Shown: positions 17,896 to 28,000, counted from the first letter of the stretch. The stretch is 64,000 nt of DNA from Candidatus Methanomethylophilaceae archaeon (GCA_944320495.1 CALUHR010000013.1:62001-126000), one strand, 5' to 3'. Notes: a model not told the origin generated them from the letters alone. Numbers and translations: made by a program.

Positions 17896-19377
17896 TCAGA
17901 GCAGCAGGGCTGCGGCGGCGGTCTCGCAGTAGTCGAAGATGAGCTGGGGGTAGACTCCCAGCACGATCACGAAGACCACGCAGATCACGATCGCGACGGT
18001 GAAGACCGCAGGGATCTTGATCTTCTCGGTGGACTCGCCCTTCTCGATGTACATCGCCTTGACGACCCTCGCGTAGTAGTACAGCGAGATCGCGGAGTTC
18101 AGGATGGCGATGAACGCCAGCCAGACCCACTGGGATGTCAGTCCGTCCACACCGCCCAGCGCGGAGCTGAACAGGAAGAACTTGGACGTGAATCCCGCGA
18201 GAGGCGGTATACCGGCCAGGGAGAACAGGAACAGCAGCATGGCGGCCGCCAGGAACGGAGACCTCTTTGCCAGTCCCTTGTAGTCCGAGATCTTCTCGCC
18301 GAGTCCGGCGCAGATCAGGGCTCCGACGATCAGGAACGCTCCGCCCTTCATGAACACGTGGGTGAACATGTGGAACATACCGGAGGCCAGGGCGTAGTCG
18401 GTCATGACCGCCATGACGATCAGGATGTAACCGGCCTGGGCGATAGAGGAGTACGCGAGCATCCTCTTGATGTTGTTCTGGGCGATCGCGACCACGTTTC
18501 CGACGGTCATGGTGAACGCCGCGATGATGGCGAAGAGGTACTGGACCTCCTCTCCGCAGATGGCGCTCAGGCTGGAGCCGGCGACGAACAGGACCAGGAA
18601 GATCTGGAAGAACACGCTCAGACCCATCTTCTTGGATCCCGTTGCCAGGAACAGGGAGACGGGCGAGGATGCTCCCTCGTACACGTCGGGCGCCCACATG
18701 TGGAAGGGCACGGCGGCGATCTTGAATCCATATCCGGCGACCATGCATACCAGGCCGATGGCCAGGATCCAGTTCATGCCGTCGATTGCCGTGGATGCGG
18801 CGATGGCGGCGATGTCCGTGGTCCCGGTGAGACCGTAGATCATGGAGATACCGTAGATGGTCAGGGCGGTGGACAGTCCTCCGACGATGACGTACTTGAC
18901 TCCGGCCTCGGCGGCCCTAGAGTCGTTCCTCTTCATCGTGACGAGGGCGTAGGACGAGATGCTGGTCAGCTCGACGCCGACGAAGATGGTCAGCAGGTCC
19001 GAGGACCCGGCGACGAACATCATACCGGTGGTGGCACCGGTCAGCAGGGCGTAGTACGCTCCGACGTGGAGCCTGGTGGTCTCGGTGCTCGCGTTGGAGA
19101 CCAGGATCGCCAGGAACAGCACGATCTGGAAGAGCAGCAGCATCACTCCGGTGTACGCGTCGTACTCGTACACGCCGAGGGTGGTTCCGGTGAACCCGTC
19201 CACGAGCATGTACGCGTTGACCGCCATCGAGACGACGGCGAAGACGAGCGCGACGGCCCAGGTGACGGTGTGCCTCTTTCCAGCGAAGTGCACTGCGGGC
19301 AGGATCAGCGCGGAGATCAGCATGATGATGATCGGCGCGAATGCGGCGTAATCGCCGAAGATTTCCTCAACGAACAT
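17896..19377 (-). CDS. fpoN: FpoN, proton-pumping antiporter-like subunit (NuoN family)
   Basis: A 493-residue membrane protein with about 13-14 helices, homologous to NuoN: conserved regions include MKRNDSRAAEAGVKYVIVG, KIAAVPFHMWAPDVYEGA and AIAQNNIKRMLAYSSIAQAGY. It is the last gene of the fpo operon. The ATG at 19377 overlaps the fpoM stop as TGATG. The frame stays open upstream but out of phase with fpoM, so longer readings are shadows. The 17770-17895 gap downstream holds no gene that I can recognise. Confidence 0.95.
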   Translation of the reverse strand: MFVEEIFGDYAAFAPIIIMLISALILPAVHFAGKRHTVTWAVALVFAVVSMAVNAYMLVDGFTGTTLGVYEYDAYTGVMLLLFQIVLFLAILVSNASTETTRLHVGAYYALLTGATTGMMFVAGSSDLLTIFVGVELTSISSYALVTMKRNDSRAAEAGVKYVIVGGLSTALTIYGISMIYGLTGTTDIAAIAASTAIDGMNWILAIGLVCMVAGYGFKIAAVPFHMWAPDVYEGASSPVSLFLATGSKKMGLSVFFQIFLVLFVAGSSLSAICGEEVQYLFAIIAAFTMTVGNVVAIAQNNIKRMLAYSSIAQAGYILIVMAVMTDYALASGMFHMFTHVFMKGGAFLIVGALICAGLGEKISDYKGLAKRSPFLAAAMLLFLFSLAGIPPLAGFTSKFFLFSSALGGVDGLTSQWVWLAFIAILNSAISLYYYARVVKAMYIEKGESTEKIKIPAVFTVAIVICVVFVIVLGVYPQLIFDYCETAAAALLL

Positions 19378-20879
19378 CACAGCACCCCCACAAGGAAGTC
19401 GACGTAGGGATCGATGAAGCTCAGGGCTGCATCGGGCCATACTCCGAACAGGGCGACGAGGACGGCCAGGACGGCGAGCGCGACGAACTCGGGCTTGCTG
19501 ATGTCGTGGACGTGCTCCAGGTCGATCTTCTTGGTCTCGGGGCCGAACAGGGTCTTCTGCATGGCCCAGATGTAGTAGCCGGCGGTGAGCATGAGCGTCA
19601 GCAGGCAGAACACCAGCAGCCACATCACGCCCTCGGCCTTGATGAACTCGTAGAACCCGTAGACGAGCGGGAACTCTCCCCAGAACCCGACCAGACCGGG
19701 CAGTCCGAGGGAGGCCATGAAGGCGATCATCATGAAGGTCGCGTAGATGGGCATCCTGCCGGCGAGTCCGCCGAGCAGGGGCATCTCTCTGGTTCCGACG
19801 GCGTGTCCGGTGAATCCGCACACCATGAACAGCATGGCGCTGATCAGTCCGTGGGCGAACATCTGGAAGATCGCGAAGGTTATTCCGATGTCGGACAGGC
19901 ATCCGATTCCGACCATGACCATTCCCATGTGGCTGATGGACGAGAACGCCACCATCTTCTTGAGATCGGTCTGGGCGATGCAGGCGTAGGCTCCGTAGAC
20001 CATCGAGATGAGACCGATGGCGATGATCACCCACTGCCAGTACGCCGCCCCCTCGGGGAAGCACTCGAGGCAGATCCTGATGATACCGTAGGATCCCATC
20101 TTCAGCATGACACCGGCCAGGATGACGGATCCGGCGGTGGGCGCCTCGACGTGCGCGTCGGGCAGCCAGGTATGGAAGGGCACGGACGGCATCTTCACCA
20201 TGAATCCGAAGAAGAGCAGGGCGAAGACGGCGACCTGGAACGCCTGAGAGGTGGCGGGCATGATCTCGGCCATCGTGTCGAAGCCGAAGTCCATGGTTCC
20301 GGTGACGGCCATGCACTCCCAGCCCATCGCGAAGATTCCGATGAGCATGACCAGCGAGGCCACGTGGGTGTAGATGAAGAACTTGATGGCGGCGTAGTGC
20401 CTCCTCGGTCCTCCGTACCAGCTGATCAGGAAGTACATCGGGATGAGGGTGACCTCCCACATGACGTAGAACAGGAAGTAGTCCGCCGCCATGAAGACGC
20501 CCATCAGGCCGACCTCCATCGCCATCAGCAGGGTGTGGAAGTAGTTCGCCCTGTCGCTCTCCGCGGAGGAGAAGACGACGACGAGCAGGGTCAGCAGGGC
20601 CGTCAGGAAGATCATCAGGACGCTGAGTCCGTCGACCATGAGGTCGAATCCGATGTGGACGGAGCTGGTGTCGATCCAGTCGTACCCGACGGTGAAGACC
20701 GTCCAGTCCTCGAAGCCCGCGTACATCATGTACAGGGTGACGATCAGAGTGATCCCGGAGAAGACTCCGGCGACCCACTTGGCGTATTTCTGCTTCTCGC
20801 CGCCCATGAACAGGGTTGCGACCGCTCCGATGAGCGGGATGACGATCAGCAGAGGCAGTATGAGAGACTCGATGCTCAC
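19377..20879 (-). CDS. fpoM: FpoM, proton-pumping antiporter-like subunit (NuoM family)
   Basis: A 500-residue NuoM homologue with the MWEVTLIPMYFLI helix, the KMPSVPFHTWLPDAHVEAP region bearing functional lysine and histidine residues, and KKMVAFSSISHMGMVM. It translocates protons as part of the membrane arm. The start is GTG at 20879, overlapping the fpoL stop. It ends in TGA, overlapping the fpoN start. Confidence 0.95.
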   Translation of the reverse strand: MSIESLILPLLIVIPLIGAVATLFMGGEKQKYAKWVAGVFSGITLIVTLYMMYAGFEDWTVFTVGYDWIDTSSVHIGFDLMVDGLSVLMIFLTALLTLLVVVFSSAESDRANYFHTLLMAMEVGLMGVFMAADYFLFYVMWEVTLIPMYFLISWYGGPRRHYAAIKFFIYTHVASLVMLIGIFAMGWECMAVTGTMDFGFDTMAEIMPATSQAFQVAVFALLFFGFMVKMPSVPFHTWLPDAHVEAPTAGSVILAGVMLKMGSYGIIRICLECFPEGAAYWQWVIIAIGLISMVYGAYACIAQTDLKKMVAFSSISHMGMVMVGIGCLSDIGITFAIFQMFAHGLISAMLFMVCGFTGHAVGTREMPLLGGLAGRMPIYATFMMIAFMASLGLPGLVGFWGEFPLVYGFYEFIKAEGVMWLLVFCLLTLMLTAGYYIWAMQKTLFGPETKKIDLEHVHDISKPEFVALAVLAVLVALFGVWPDAALSFIDPYVDFLVGVL

Positions 20880-22916
20880 TCACATCCCCCCCAGGATCAT
20901 GGCGATGACGACGAACAGCGCGGCGAGCACGGAGACTCCGAGCAGGATGACCGCGGTGTAGTCGTGGACGTTACCGGTCTGCATCTTGCTGATGGTGTCT
21001 CCTCCGCCGACGACGGCCGCGGACAGCCCGTTGACGGTGCCGTCGATGACCTGCCTGTCGACATAGTTGACTCCCTTGGCAACTCCGTATCCGAACTTCC
21101 AGGAGACCCAGTTGTAGAACTCGGGGAAGTACCACCTGTTGGCGAGGACCTTGTAGAGTCCGGACTCGCCGTGCTTGTTGAACCTGCCGGGGTCCACGGT
21201 CTTCTTCGCGTACATGAGGTAGGCGATGCCGATACCCAGGAGGGCCAGCACGATGGTGAGGTAGGTGTACGGGTTGGTGAACAGGTGCTCGAAGTAGTGG
21301 ACCATTCCACCGGCATGACCGCCACCGACGATGAACGCGGTGTCGGTGACCTCGAACGAGACCATGCCGTCGAGGCCGAACATGATGAGGAATCCGCTCA
21401 GGACGGCGAAGACCGAGAGGATGACCAGCGGAGCGGTCATAGTCTTGGGGGACTCGCCGTGGCAGTGCTGGGTGTTGGCACCCTCCTCGCCCATGAAGGT
21501 CATGAACCACATGCGGAACATGTAGAACGCGGTCATGAACGCGGTGATGACTGCGAGCAGCCACAGGACGGTGAACCAGATGGTCTGGTCCCCGGCCTCG
21601 AGGGCGATGTCGAGGACGAGATCCTTGGACCAGAATCCGCTGAAGAGCGGGAATCCGGCGATGGACAGCGAACCGAGCAGCATGGTGATCGAGGTGATCT
21701 TCATGTGCTTGCCCAGGCCGCCCATCAGGCGCATGTCCTCGGTGCCCACGGAGTGGATCACGGATCCGGAGCACATGAACAGCAGGGCCTTGAAGAAGGC
21801 GTGGTTCATCATGTGGAAGCATCCGGCGGTGAATCCGGCGGTACCGGCGGCGATGAGGGCGGTTCCCTCGGCTCCTCCCATGTCCATTCCGAGAGCCACG
21901 AGGTAACCTCCGGCTCCCAGGGCCAGGATCATGTATCCGAGCTGGGACACGGTGGAGAAGGCCAGGACCTTCTTGATGTTGTAGTTATTGAGCGCCATGG
22001 TGGCCGCGAAGAACGCGGTGACTCCTCCGATGATACCGACGAACAGCATGACCTCGGGGTCCTGGATGAACAGGGGGTATCCCCTCGCGACGAGGTAGAC
22101 ACCGGCCTTGACCATTGTCGCGGCGTGGATCAGAGAGGAGACGGTGGTCGGACCGGCCATCGCATCCGGCAGCCAGTCGTGGAGCGGGAACTGGGCGCTC
22201 TTTCCGATGACTCCGCCGAACACGAGGAGCATTCCGAGCGTGATCATGGTGGAGTCGGCGTTGGCGATGTTGGCGGGGTCGAACAGCTCGGTGTAGTCCA
22301 GGCTGTGGAACTCGCCAAGCAGGATGAACAGGCCGGCCATGAGGCAGACGTCTCCCATCCTGGTGACGAGGAAGGCTTTCTTGGCGGCGGAGGCCGCGTT
22401 TGCGGAGGCCGCGTCGCCGTCGTTGTGCCTGAAGGACCAGAACCCGATGAGCAGGTACGAGCACAGTCCCATGACCTCCCAGAAGATGAACATCTCGAGG
22501 AAGTTGCTGGAGACGATGAGCCCGAGCATTCCGGTCAGGAACAGGGAGACCTCGGCGTAGTACCTGGTCTTCCTGGCGCCCTCGGCGTGCATGTATCCGA
22601 TGGAGTAGATGAAGATCAGGGTCGAGATGAACGACGAGAACAGCATCATCATGCAGGTGAGGCCGTCCACGTAGTATCCGAGGTTGATCTCGAAGTCTCC
22701 GATGGCGAACCATGCGATCTGAGAGGTCACAGGCTCCGGATAGGCGTCGCCGGTGAGGTACTCGTACGCGATGAGCGCGGAAATGATGAACGAGAGCAGG
22801 GCTCCCGCGATAGCGATGTAGCCGCCTTTCTCGGGCGTCTTCCTGCCGAGGAGACCCACGATCAGGAAGCACAGCATCGGGATGAGGGGCACGAGCCATG
22901 TGTATTCTATGAACAT
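20880..22916 (-). CDS. fpoL: FpoL, proton-pumping antiporter-like subunit (NuoL family)
   Basis: A 678-residue NuoL homologue, the largest membrane subunit: FLVTRMGDVCLMAGL, SAQFPLHDWLPDAMAGPT and the long lateral C-terminal helix are recognisable. The ATG at 22916 follows the fpoK stop with a short gap. It ends in TGA at 20880-20882, directly next to the GTG start of fpoM. It couples electron transfer to proton export at the cell membrane. Confidence 0.95.
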   Translation of the reverse strand: MFIEYTWLVPLIPMLCFLIVGLLGRKTPEKGGYIAIAGALLSFIISALIAYEYLTGDAYPEPVTSQIAWFAIGDFEINLGYYVDGLTCMMMLFSSFISTLIFIYSIGYMHAEGARKTRYYAEVSLFLTGMLGLIVSSNFLEMFIFWEVMGLCSYLLIGFWSFRHNDGDAASANAASAAKKAFLVTRMGDVCLMAGLFILLGEFHSLDYTELFDPANIANADSTMITLGMLLVFGGVIGKSAQFPLHDWLPDAMAGPTTVSSLIHAATMVKAGVYLVARGYPLFIQDPEVMLFVGIIGGVTAFFAATMALNNYNIKKVLAFSTVSQLGYMILALGAGGYLVALGMDMGGAEGTALIAAGTAGFTAGCFHMMNHAFFKALLFMCSGSVIHSVGTEDMRLMGGLGKHMKITSITMLLGSLSIAGFPLFSGFWSKDLVLDIALEAGDQTIWFTVLWLLAVITAFMTAFYMFRMWFMTFMGEEGANTQHCHGESPKTMTAPLVILSVFAVLSGFLIMFGLDGMVSFEVTDTAFIVGGGHAGGMVHYFEHLFTNPYTYLTIVLALLGIGIAYLMYAKKTVDPGRFNKHGESGLYKVLANRWYFPEFYNWVSWKFGYGVAKGVNYVDRQVIDGTVNGLSAAVVGGGDTISKMQTGNVHDYTAVILLGVSVLAALFVVIAMILGGM

Positions 22917-22918
22917 GC

Positions 22919-23227
22919 TTACCACCTCATGGATGTGAGACCGTCCTCGTCGAGTTCGGTCGTCTTCCTCATCTTGTAGGCGTTCAGCAGGATGGCGATA
23001 CCGACTGCGACCTCGGCTGCGGCGACGGTGATCGTCATGATGACGAAGACCTGCCCCATGATGTCGGGGTGGTACGCTCCGAACGCGACGAAGTTGATGT
23101 TGGCGGCGTTGAGCATCAGCTCGATGCACATCAGGACGATGATGGCGTTGCTCTTGGTGGCGACGCCGTACGCTCCGATGGCGAACAGGATGGCTCCGAG
23201 GATGAGGAAGTACTCAAGCGGAATCAT
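22919..23227 (-). CDS. fpoK: FpoK, NuoK-type membrane subunit
   Basis: A 102-residue, three-helix NuoK homologue with conserved membrane glutamates in MCIELMLNAANINFVAFG and VAAAEVAVGIAI. It is one of only two complete genes in the window that end in TAA. Its start overlaps the 3' end of the upstream gene by 14 bases. Confidence 0.94.
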   Translation of the reverse strand: MIPLEYFLILGAILFAIGAYGVATKSNAIIVLMCIELMLNAANINFVAFGAYHPDIMGQVFVIMTITVAAAEVAVGIAILLNAYKMRKTTELDEDGLTSMRW

Positions 23228-23540
23228 CGTTCTCTGCCTCCTCTCTCGAAATGACCACTCCGCCGACCATCGCGCCGAACATGAGCAGCGCGAGCGGGAT
23301 CAGGACCAGGCCGTACTTCTCGAAGATGTTGTACGGGAGACTGGTCTCCTTGAGGTCGCCGTTCTCGTCATAGATGCCGTCCTCGTCCCCGGTGTTGAAC
23401 GTGGGGCCGCCCGGCAGGGGGGTGTCGGTGGTCGTGTAGTCGTCCCAGTCGACCGAGGCGATGCCGATCACGAGGACTGCCAGCAGCAGGACCGCGGCGG
23501 TCGCTCCGATCGCGACCTTCTTGTTGACTCCCTTACTCAT
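23214..23540 (-). CDS. fpoJ: FpoJ C-terminal part (split NuoJ)
   Basis: A 108-residue protein with two helices (near residues 10-28 and 80-100) and a hydrophilic loop between. It matches the C-terminal half of NuoJ, which is split into two genes in some methanogen fpo operons. The ATG at 23540 overlaps the end of the first fpoJ part by eight bases. It ends in TGA, overlapping fpoK. Confidence 0.82.
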   Translation of the reverse strand: MSKGVNKKVAIGATAAVLLLAVLVIGIASVDWDDYTTTDTPLPGGPTFNTGDEDGIYDENGDLKETSLPYNIFEKYGLVLIPLALLMFGAMVGGVVISREEAENDDSA

Positions 23541-23874
23541 TGGAGTCTCCCTCCTTCTTCATGATGTACCTCCTCGTCAGCATGATGCTGAAGGCGAAGA
23601 GGATGGTGATCGCACCGACGTACACCAGGATCTGGATGACGCCGATGAACTCCGCCTCGAGGAAGAAGTAGACGAACCCGACGCACAGGAACACCAGTGC
23701 CAGGTAGAACGCGCTGTGGACGACCTCCTTGTCAGTCACAACGTACAGCGCTGCGAGGACCGCGATGGCGGCCAGGATGAAGAACGCAACCAGGTCCAGA
23801 TTGCTCAGGAGGAAGTTGCTGAAGTCACCCGTTCCCTCGCAGAACGCGTTCCAAATGTCTCTTGCTATTGCCAT
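23533..23874 (-). CDS. fpoJ: FpoJ N-terminal part (split NuoJ)
   Basis: A 113-residue protein with three helices: LVAFFILAAIAVLAALYVV, SAFYLALVFLCVGFVYFFLEAEF and GVIQILVYVGAITILFAF, the last being the conserved NuoJ helix. Its ATG at 23874 overlaps the fpoI stop as TGATG. It ends in TAA, overlapping the start of the C-terminal part. Confidence 0.9.
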   Translation of the reverse strand: MAIARDIWNAFCEGTGDFSNFLLSNLDLVAFFILAAIAVLAALYVVTDKEVVHSAFYLALVFLCVGFVYFFLEAEFIGVIQILVYVGAITILFAFSIMLTRRYIMKKEGDSNE

Positions 23875-24617
23875 CACAGCACCTCCTTCATGACGAGCGC
23901 GTCCTTCGGACAGTCGTCGATGCAGTTGCTGCAGCTGATGCACTTGACCTCGTCGATGACGGGGCGGAGGATCGGTTTGCCGGTCTTCTCGTTGGTTCCC
24001 TTCTCCACCATCTGGATGGCGTCGACGGGGCAGACCTTGGCGCACTTCTTGCAGCCGATGCACTTGGCGTCGGTCAGCTCCGGCCTGTCGAGACTGAACA
24101 CGGACACGCGCCTCTCGGCGTTGCCGTTGTCGATGTCCGACTGCAGAGTGACCTCCAGCTTGACCTTCATGCCCTCGGTGGTCTTGTCGTACGCGAGCCT
24201 GCGGGGTCCGTACAGCAGGTCGAACCTGGTGAACTCGGCGAGCTCGTACTCGGGGGTGACGGTCATGGCGTCGACGGGGCAGTACTCGGCGCAGTATCCG
24301 CACATGGCGCACCTGCCGAGGTTGACCTGAGGCCTCTTGACGGTCTTGCCGTCGGCGGCCTCTGAGTCGACGATCTTGATGCACGCGGTGGGGCACATGC
24401 GGGCGCACATGCCGCATCCGACGCATTTGTCGAAATCGAGTCCCGGGCGTCCGCGATAGTTGTCCGGCACCCACTCCTTCTCGTAGGGGTACAGGACGGT
24501 GACCGGCCTGTGGAAGACGGTCTTCGCGAAGAGCTTCAGGACGTGCCACTGGGGTTTGATGACCCAGAGTCCCCTCGCTGTGCTGCGGGGGTACTTTTCG
24601 AGATACTTCATAGCCAT
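23874..24617 (-). CDS. fpoI: FpoI-like protein with four [4Fe-4S] cluster motifs
   Basis: A 247-residue ferredoxin-type subunit. Four cysteine motifs are visible: CVGCGMCARMCP, CAMCGYCAEYCP, CIGCKKCAKVCP and CISCSNCIDDCP, each able to hold one [4Fe-4S] cluster. Usual NuoI/FpoI has two. The first pair matches FpoI; the second pair follows a linker (about residues 115-170) and looks like an added two-cluster ferredoxin. The start ATG 24617 overlaps the end of fpoH. It may bring the electron entry point that the missing FpoF supplies in other methanogens (inference). Confidence 0.88.
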   Translation of the reverse strand: MAMKYLEKYPRSTARGLWVIKPQWHVLKLFAKTVFHRPVTVLYPYEKEWVPDNYRGRPGLDFDKCVGCGMCARMCPTACIKIVDSEAADGKTVKRPQVNLGRCAMCGYCAEYCPVDAMTVTPEYELAEFTRFDLLYGPRRLAYDKTTEGMKVKLEVTLQSDIDNGNAERRVSVFSLDRPELTDAKCIGCKKCAKVCPVDAIQMVEKGTNEKTGKPILRPVIDEVKCISCSNCIDDCPKDALVMKEVL

Positions 24618-25804
24618 CGGAAGAACCCTCCTACCTTGAGCAGCAGAACGACTGCCAGGTTGATCACGGACAGGGGCATGAAGACCTTCCATCCGATGTT
24701 GACGATCTGGTCGGGCCTGACACGTCCGAGGGCGGCCCTCACGAGGATCATGAGGAAGAACACGAACCAGGTCTTCAGCAGGAACACGATCTCGGGTATG
24801 GGGCCGTTTCCGATGATGGGGAGCGCCCATCCGCCGAGGTACATGATTGTGACCATGGCGCACGCGACGTAGCCTCTGAAGTAGTCGGCCAGCATGATGA
24901 GACCCCACTTCATTCCGGCGTACTCGGTCTGCCATCCCTCGACCAGCTCGGCCTCTGCCTCGGCGATATCGAAGGGCACACGCTCGGACTCCGCTGTGGC
25001 GCAGAAGAAGAACGTGATGAAACCGATGATCTGCGGGATGAAGTACCAGACGGTCTCGTACTGGGCGTCCACAATGTCGCCGATGTTGAAGCTGCCGGCG
25101 AGCAGGGCGGTGGTCGCGATCATGATGAGCATCGGGACCTCATAGGAGATCATCAGCTCGGCCGCACGCATACCTCCGATCATGGCGTACTTGTTGTTCT
25201 GGGACCATCCGGACACAAGGATGAAGAACGGGGCCAGGGCGAAGAACGCCATGATGATCAGGAGACCGGAATCGTAGTTGACGACGAACCATCTCTGGGA
25301 CAGAGGGATCATACAGGCGAGCAGGACGGAGACACCGATGACCAGGGACACAGTCCACATGTAGGTCATGTTGTCGACCTTCTTCGGGATGGTGTTCTCC
25401 TTCATGAAGGTCTTGAGACCGTCGGCAACGCACTGGAGGAATCCCTTCATTCCCACCATGGTTCCCCTTCTGTCCATCATCCTACCGAGGCACTTACGCT
25501 CCATCCATAGGGAGATGAGCGTACATACGAACACCACGATGAAGACGATGAGCATGAAGATTATCAGCGACAGGAGGACGCACACGGGCTCGCTCATGAG
25601 CCAGTCCGACACGGGGTTCTCCGGGAAGATCAGGTTGATGAGCCAGGCGAGGGCTCCTCCGATGATCTTCCAGAGGCCGTACGAGATGGCGAACGGCAGG
25701 TTGTAGACGTCCTCGAACGGGTAGTACGCGTTGTCCATCACGTACTGGCCGTTGAAGTCGATGAAATCCAGGATGCTTGTGTATTCCACTACCACGCTGA
25801 TCAC
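24617..25804 (-). CDS. fpoH: FpoH, NuoH-type membrane subunit
   Basis: A 395-residue NuoH homologue with about eight helices: WMERKCLGRMMDRRG, the quinone-site-like loop FDIAEAEAELVEGWQTEY, and ADYFRGYVACAMV. It forms the junction with the peripheral arm and the electron-acceptor (methanophenazine or similar) channel. The start is GTG 25804, overlapping fpoD by four bases. The frame meets CGA at 24617-24619, which overlaps the fpoI ATG as CGATG; TGA follows three codons later at 24608-24610. Confidence 0.93.
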
Positions 25805-26964
25805 CTGTCGGTTTCTCCGAGGCACATGTCGATCTGGGCGAGGACGGCCGGAACATCGGCGATCCTGACGCCCTGGCACTGCAGCTTGGCGGAGGATACG
25901 TTCGTGAAGATCGGACTGCGGACCTTGAGCCTGTAGGGCTTGTCGGTTCCGTCGGACACGAGGTACATGAGGGACTCGCCGCGCGGGTCCTCCATCCTCA
26001 TGAAGTGGGTTCCGGCGGGGACCCTGGACGGGGCCTTGACCCTGTAGGGGGCGTTCTTCCCGAGAGCCTGGATCTTCTTCACGGCCTGCCTGATGATCTC
26101 GCAGGACTGGAACATCTCCTCGGTACGGATCATGTACCTGGCGTAGGAATCGCCCTCGGTCAGCACGGGGACCTCGAAGTCGACCTTGTCGTAGTTGTCG
26201 TAGGGGTCGTCCCTGCGGATATCGAAGTCGACGCCGCATCCCCTCATGGCGGGGCCGGTGAGTCCGACGTTGGCGGCCTGCTCCCTGGTGATGTAGCTGA
26301 TGCCTTTCATCCTCGATACGATGATCGAGCTGTCGTCCATCAGCGCGATGATCTCCCAGAGGGCCTTCTCGAACCTGTCGACGGTGCGGAGGATGTCCCT
26401 GTCGAAGAGCTCGGTGGTGTCGTTGCGGACACCTCCGATCCTCGGGTAGTTGGTGGTCATCCTGGCTCCGCAGAGCTTGACGTTCAGGTCGAGGAAGTAC
26501 TCCCTCTCCCTCATGGCCCACAGGAAGACGGTCAGGTTACCGAGGTCGGTACCTACCGCGGCGAGCCACATGAGGTGCGAGTTGATGCGGCAGACCTCGT
26601 CCGCCACGATCCTGATGTACTTGGCCTTCTCCGGGATGTCCATCCCGAGGGCCTTCTCGACCGTCATGCAGTACAGGTGGGTGTAGGTCATCGAGGCGGC
26701 GTAGCAGAGACGGTCCGCCATGGGGATGATCTTGGGATAGGTCCTGTTCTCGGTCTCCTTCTCCCACCCCCTGTGCAGGTAGCCGACGATGGGCTCCGCA
26801 TCAACGCAGATCTCTCCGTCGACCTTGATCTTCAGGGTCCACAGTCCGTGCGAGAACGGGTGCTGGGGTCCCATGATGATCCACATCTTGTCGGTTTCCA
26901 TCTTGTCGGCCTGCTGCTGGAGCTTCTCCTCGGCCGCAACGATGGGCGCTATTGAGTCAGCCAT
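25801..26964 (-). CDS. fpoD: FpoD, catalytic 49-kDa-like subunit (NuoD family)
   Basis: A 387-residue NuoD homologue: MGPQHPFSHGLW, the region EPIGYLHRG-like IVGYLHRGWEKETENR, TNYPRIGGV and the C-terminal ADVPAVLAQIDMCLGETDR. It contributes to the electron-acceptor site with FpoH and FpoB. The ATG at 26964 overlaps the fpoC stop (TGATG). Its own stop sits in an intact TGATCA, which shows that this hexamer is not lost everywhere. Confidence 0.95.
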   Translation of the reverse strand: MADSIAPIVAAEEKLQQQADKMETDKMWIIMGPQHPFSHGLWTLKIKVDGEICVDAEPIVGYLHRGWEKETENRTYPKIIPMADRLCYAASMTYTHLYCMTVEKALGMDIPEKAKYIRIVADEVCRINSHLMWLAAVGTDLGNLTVFLWAMREREYFLDLNVKLCGARMTTNYPRIGGVRNDTTELFDRDILRTVDRFEKALWEIIALMDDSSIIVSRMKGISYITREQAANVGLTGPAMRGCGVDFDIRRDDPYDNYDKVDFEVPVLTEGDSYARYMIRTEEMFQSCEIIRQAVKKIQALGKNAPYRVKAPSRVPAGTHFMRMEDPRGESLMYLVSDGTDKPYRLKVRSPIFTNVSSAKLQCQGVRIADVPAVLAQIDMCLGETDR

Positions 26965-27434
26965 CACTCCTGCCCCCTGAGCTTGTATGATTTCCTGAAC
27001 GGGAAGAACTCGTAGGTCTGAGGCGTGAGGAGCCTCTCGAGCTTCGGGTGACCGTCGAAGACGATTCCGAACAGCTCCCAGGTCTCCCTCTCGTGCCAGT
27101 TGACCCCCTCCCAGATGCAGGTGACGGAGTCCACGTGGGGATCGTCGTTGGGGATGTCGGCGGAGAGCTCGATCATGAGTCCGTTCCAGTAGTTGGACAG
27201 GTGGTAGACCACGGTGAGGTGGTCGACGTAGTCGACGCCGATGACGGTGGAGCAGTGCTCGAACGAGAGGTTGTCGTGGATGTACTGGCACACCTCGCGG
27301 ACCTTCTCCCTGGGGAGCTTCGCGAAGACCCTGCGGGCCTCGGTGCCGGTGACCTCCACCTCGGGGAACCTCTCGGTCAGGAGGGTTTTGACCTCCTCCT
27401 CGGTGGGTTTCTGGTAGACTGCGGACGTGTCCAT
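26964..27434 (-). CDS. fpoC: FpoC, 30-kDa-like subunit (NuoC family)
   Basis: A 156-residue NuoC homologue, with VIGVDYVDHLTVVYHLSNYWNG, the signature WHERETWELFGIVFDGHP and a C-terminus FFPFRKSYKLRGQE. It belongs to the peripheral arm and bridges FpoB and FpoD. The ATG 27434 lies two bases after the fpoB stop. Confidence 0.94.
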   Translation of the reverse strand: MDTSAVYQKPTEEEVKTLLTERFPEVEVTGTEARRVFAKLPREKVREVCQYIHDNLSFEHCSTVIGVDYVDHLTVVYHLSNYWNGLMIELSADIPNDDPHVDSVTCIWEGVNWHERETWELFGIVFDGHPKLERLLTPQTYEFFPFRKSYKLRGQE

Positions 27435-27436
27435 TC

Positions 27437-28000
27437 TCAGTCCTCCAGGAACGCGCCTCTCCTGAAGTAGTCCTCGATCTTCTTCTGGAGCAGCATGAAT
27501 CCGTCGATCATGGCGTCGGGACGTGCGGGGCATCCGGGGATGTAGACATCCACGGGCACGATCTGGTCGAGGCCCTGCACGGTGTTGTAGGAGTCGTACC
27601 AGGGTCCGCCGGAGATGGCGCACTCGCCCATGGCCACGACCCACTTGGGGTTGGGGATCTGCTCGTACAGACGCCTGAGGTCCGGACGGATCTTCTTGGA
27701 GATCCAGCCGTTGACGAGCAGGATATCGGTCTGCCTGGGGGACGAACGGTAGATCATACCGTAACGCTCGGCATCATACCTGGGGGCCGACGCGGCCGCC
27801 ATCTCCAGGGCGCAGCAAGCGAGACCCCAGTGCAGAGGGTGCATGGAGTTCTTCATCGCCCAGGACCAGATGGGTCCGGTCAGCTCGTCGATGGTCTTCT
27901 TGGTACCGGAGCTCAGAAGGTCGTTGATCATCGCATCGGACCACGACATGAACTCGTCGGCACTCATTGCCACCGCATGGGGGTAGAGGCTCATATCCAT
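27437..28000 (-). CDS. fpoB: FpoB, [4Fe-4S] N2-cluster subunit (NuoB family)
   Basis: A 187-residue NuoB homologue. The N2 cluster ligands are visible in LACCALEM (adjacent cysteines), VAMGECAISGGPW and VYIPGCPARPDAMI. It passes electrons to the lipid-soluble acceptor. The ATG 28000 is preceded by an AAAGGAGGAG ribosome binding site, the strongest in the operon, and overlaps fpoA by ten bases. Confidence 0.95.
   Translation of the reverse strand: MDMSLYPHAVAMSADEFMSWSDAMINDLLSSGTKKTIDELTGPIWSWAMKNSMHPLHWGLACCALEMAAASAPRYDAERYGMIYRSSPRQTDILLVNGWISKKIRPDLRRLYEQIPNPKWVVAMGECAISGGPWYDSYNTVQGLDQIVPVDVYIPGCPARPDAMIDGFMLLQKKIEDYFRRGAFLED

Noticed and set aside
17896..20883. A 995-residue minus-strand protein ending in FpoN.
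   Set aside because: The first half is fpoM read out of frame; FpoN starts at the ATG overlapping the fpoM stop.
19341..22979. A 1,212-residue plus-strand frame antisense to the fpo operon.
   Set aside because: It is an antisense shadow of hydrophobic genes, rich in D, H, E, G and Q, with no start signal.
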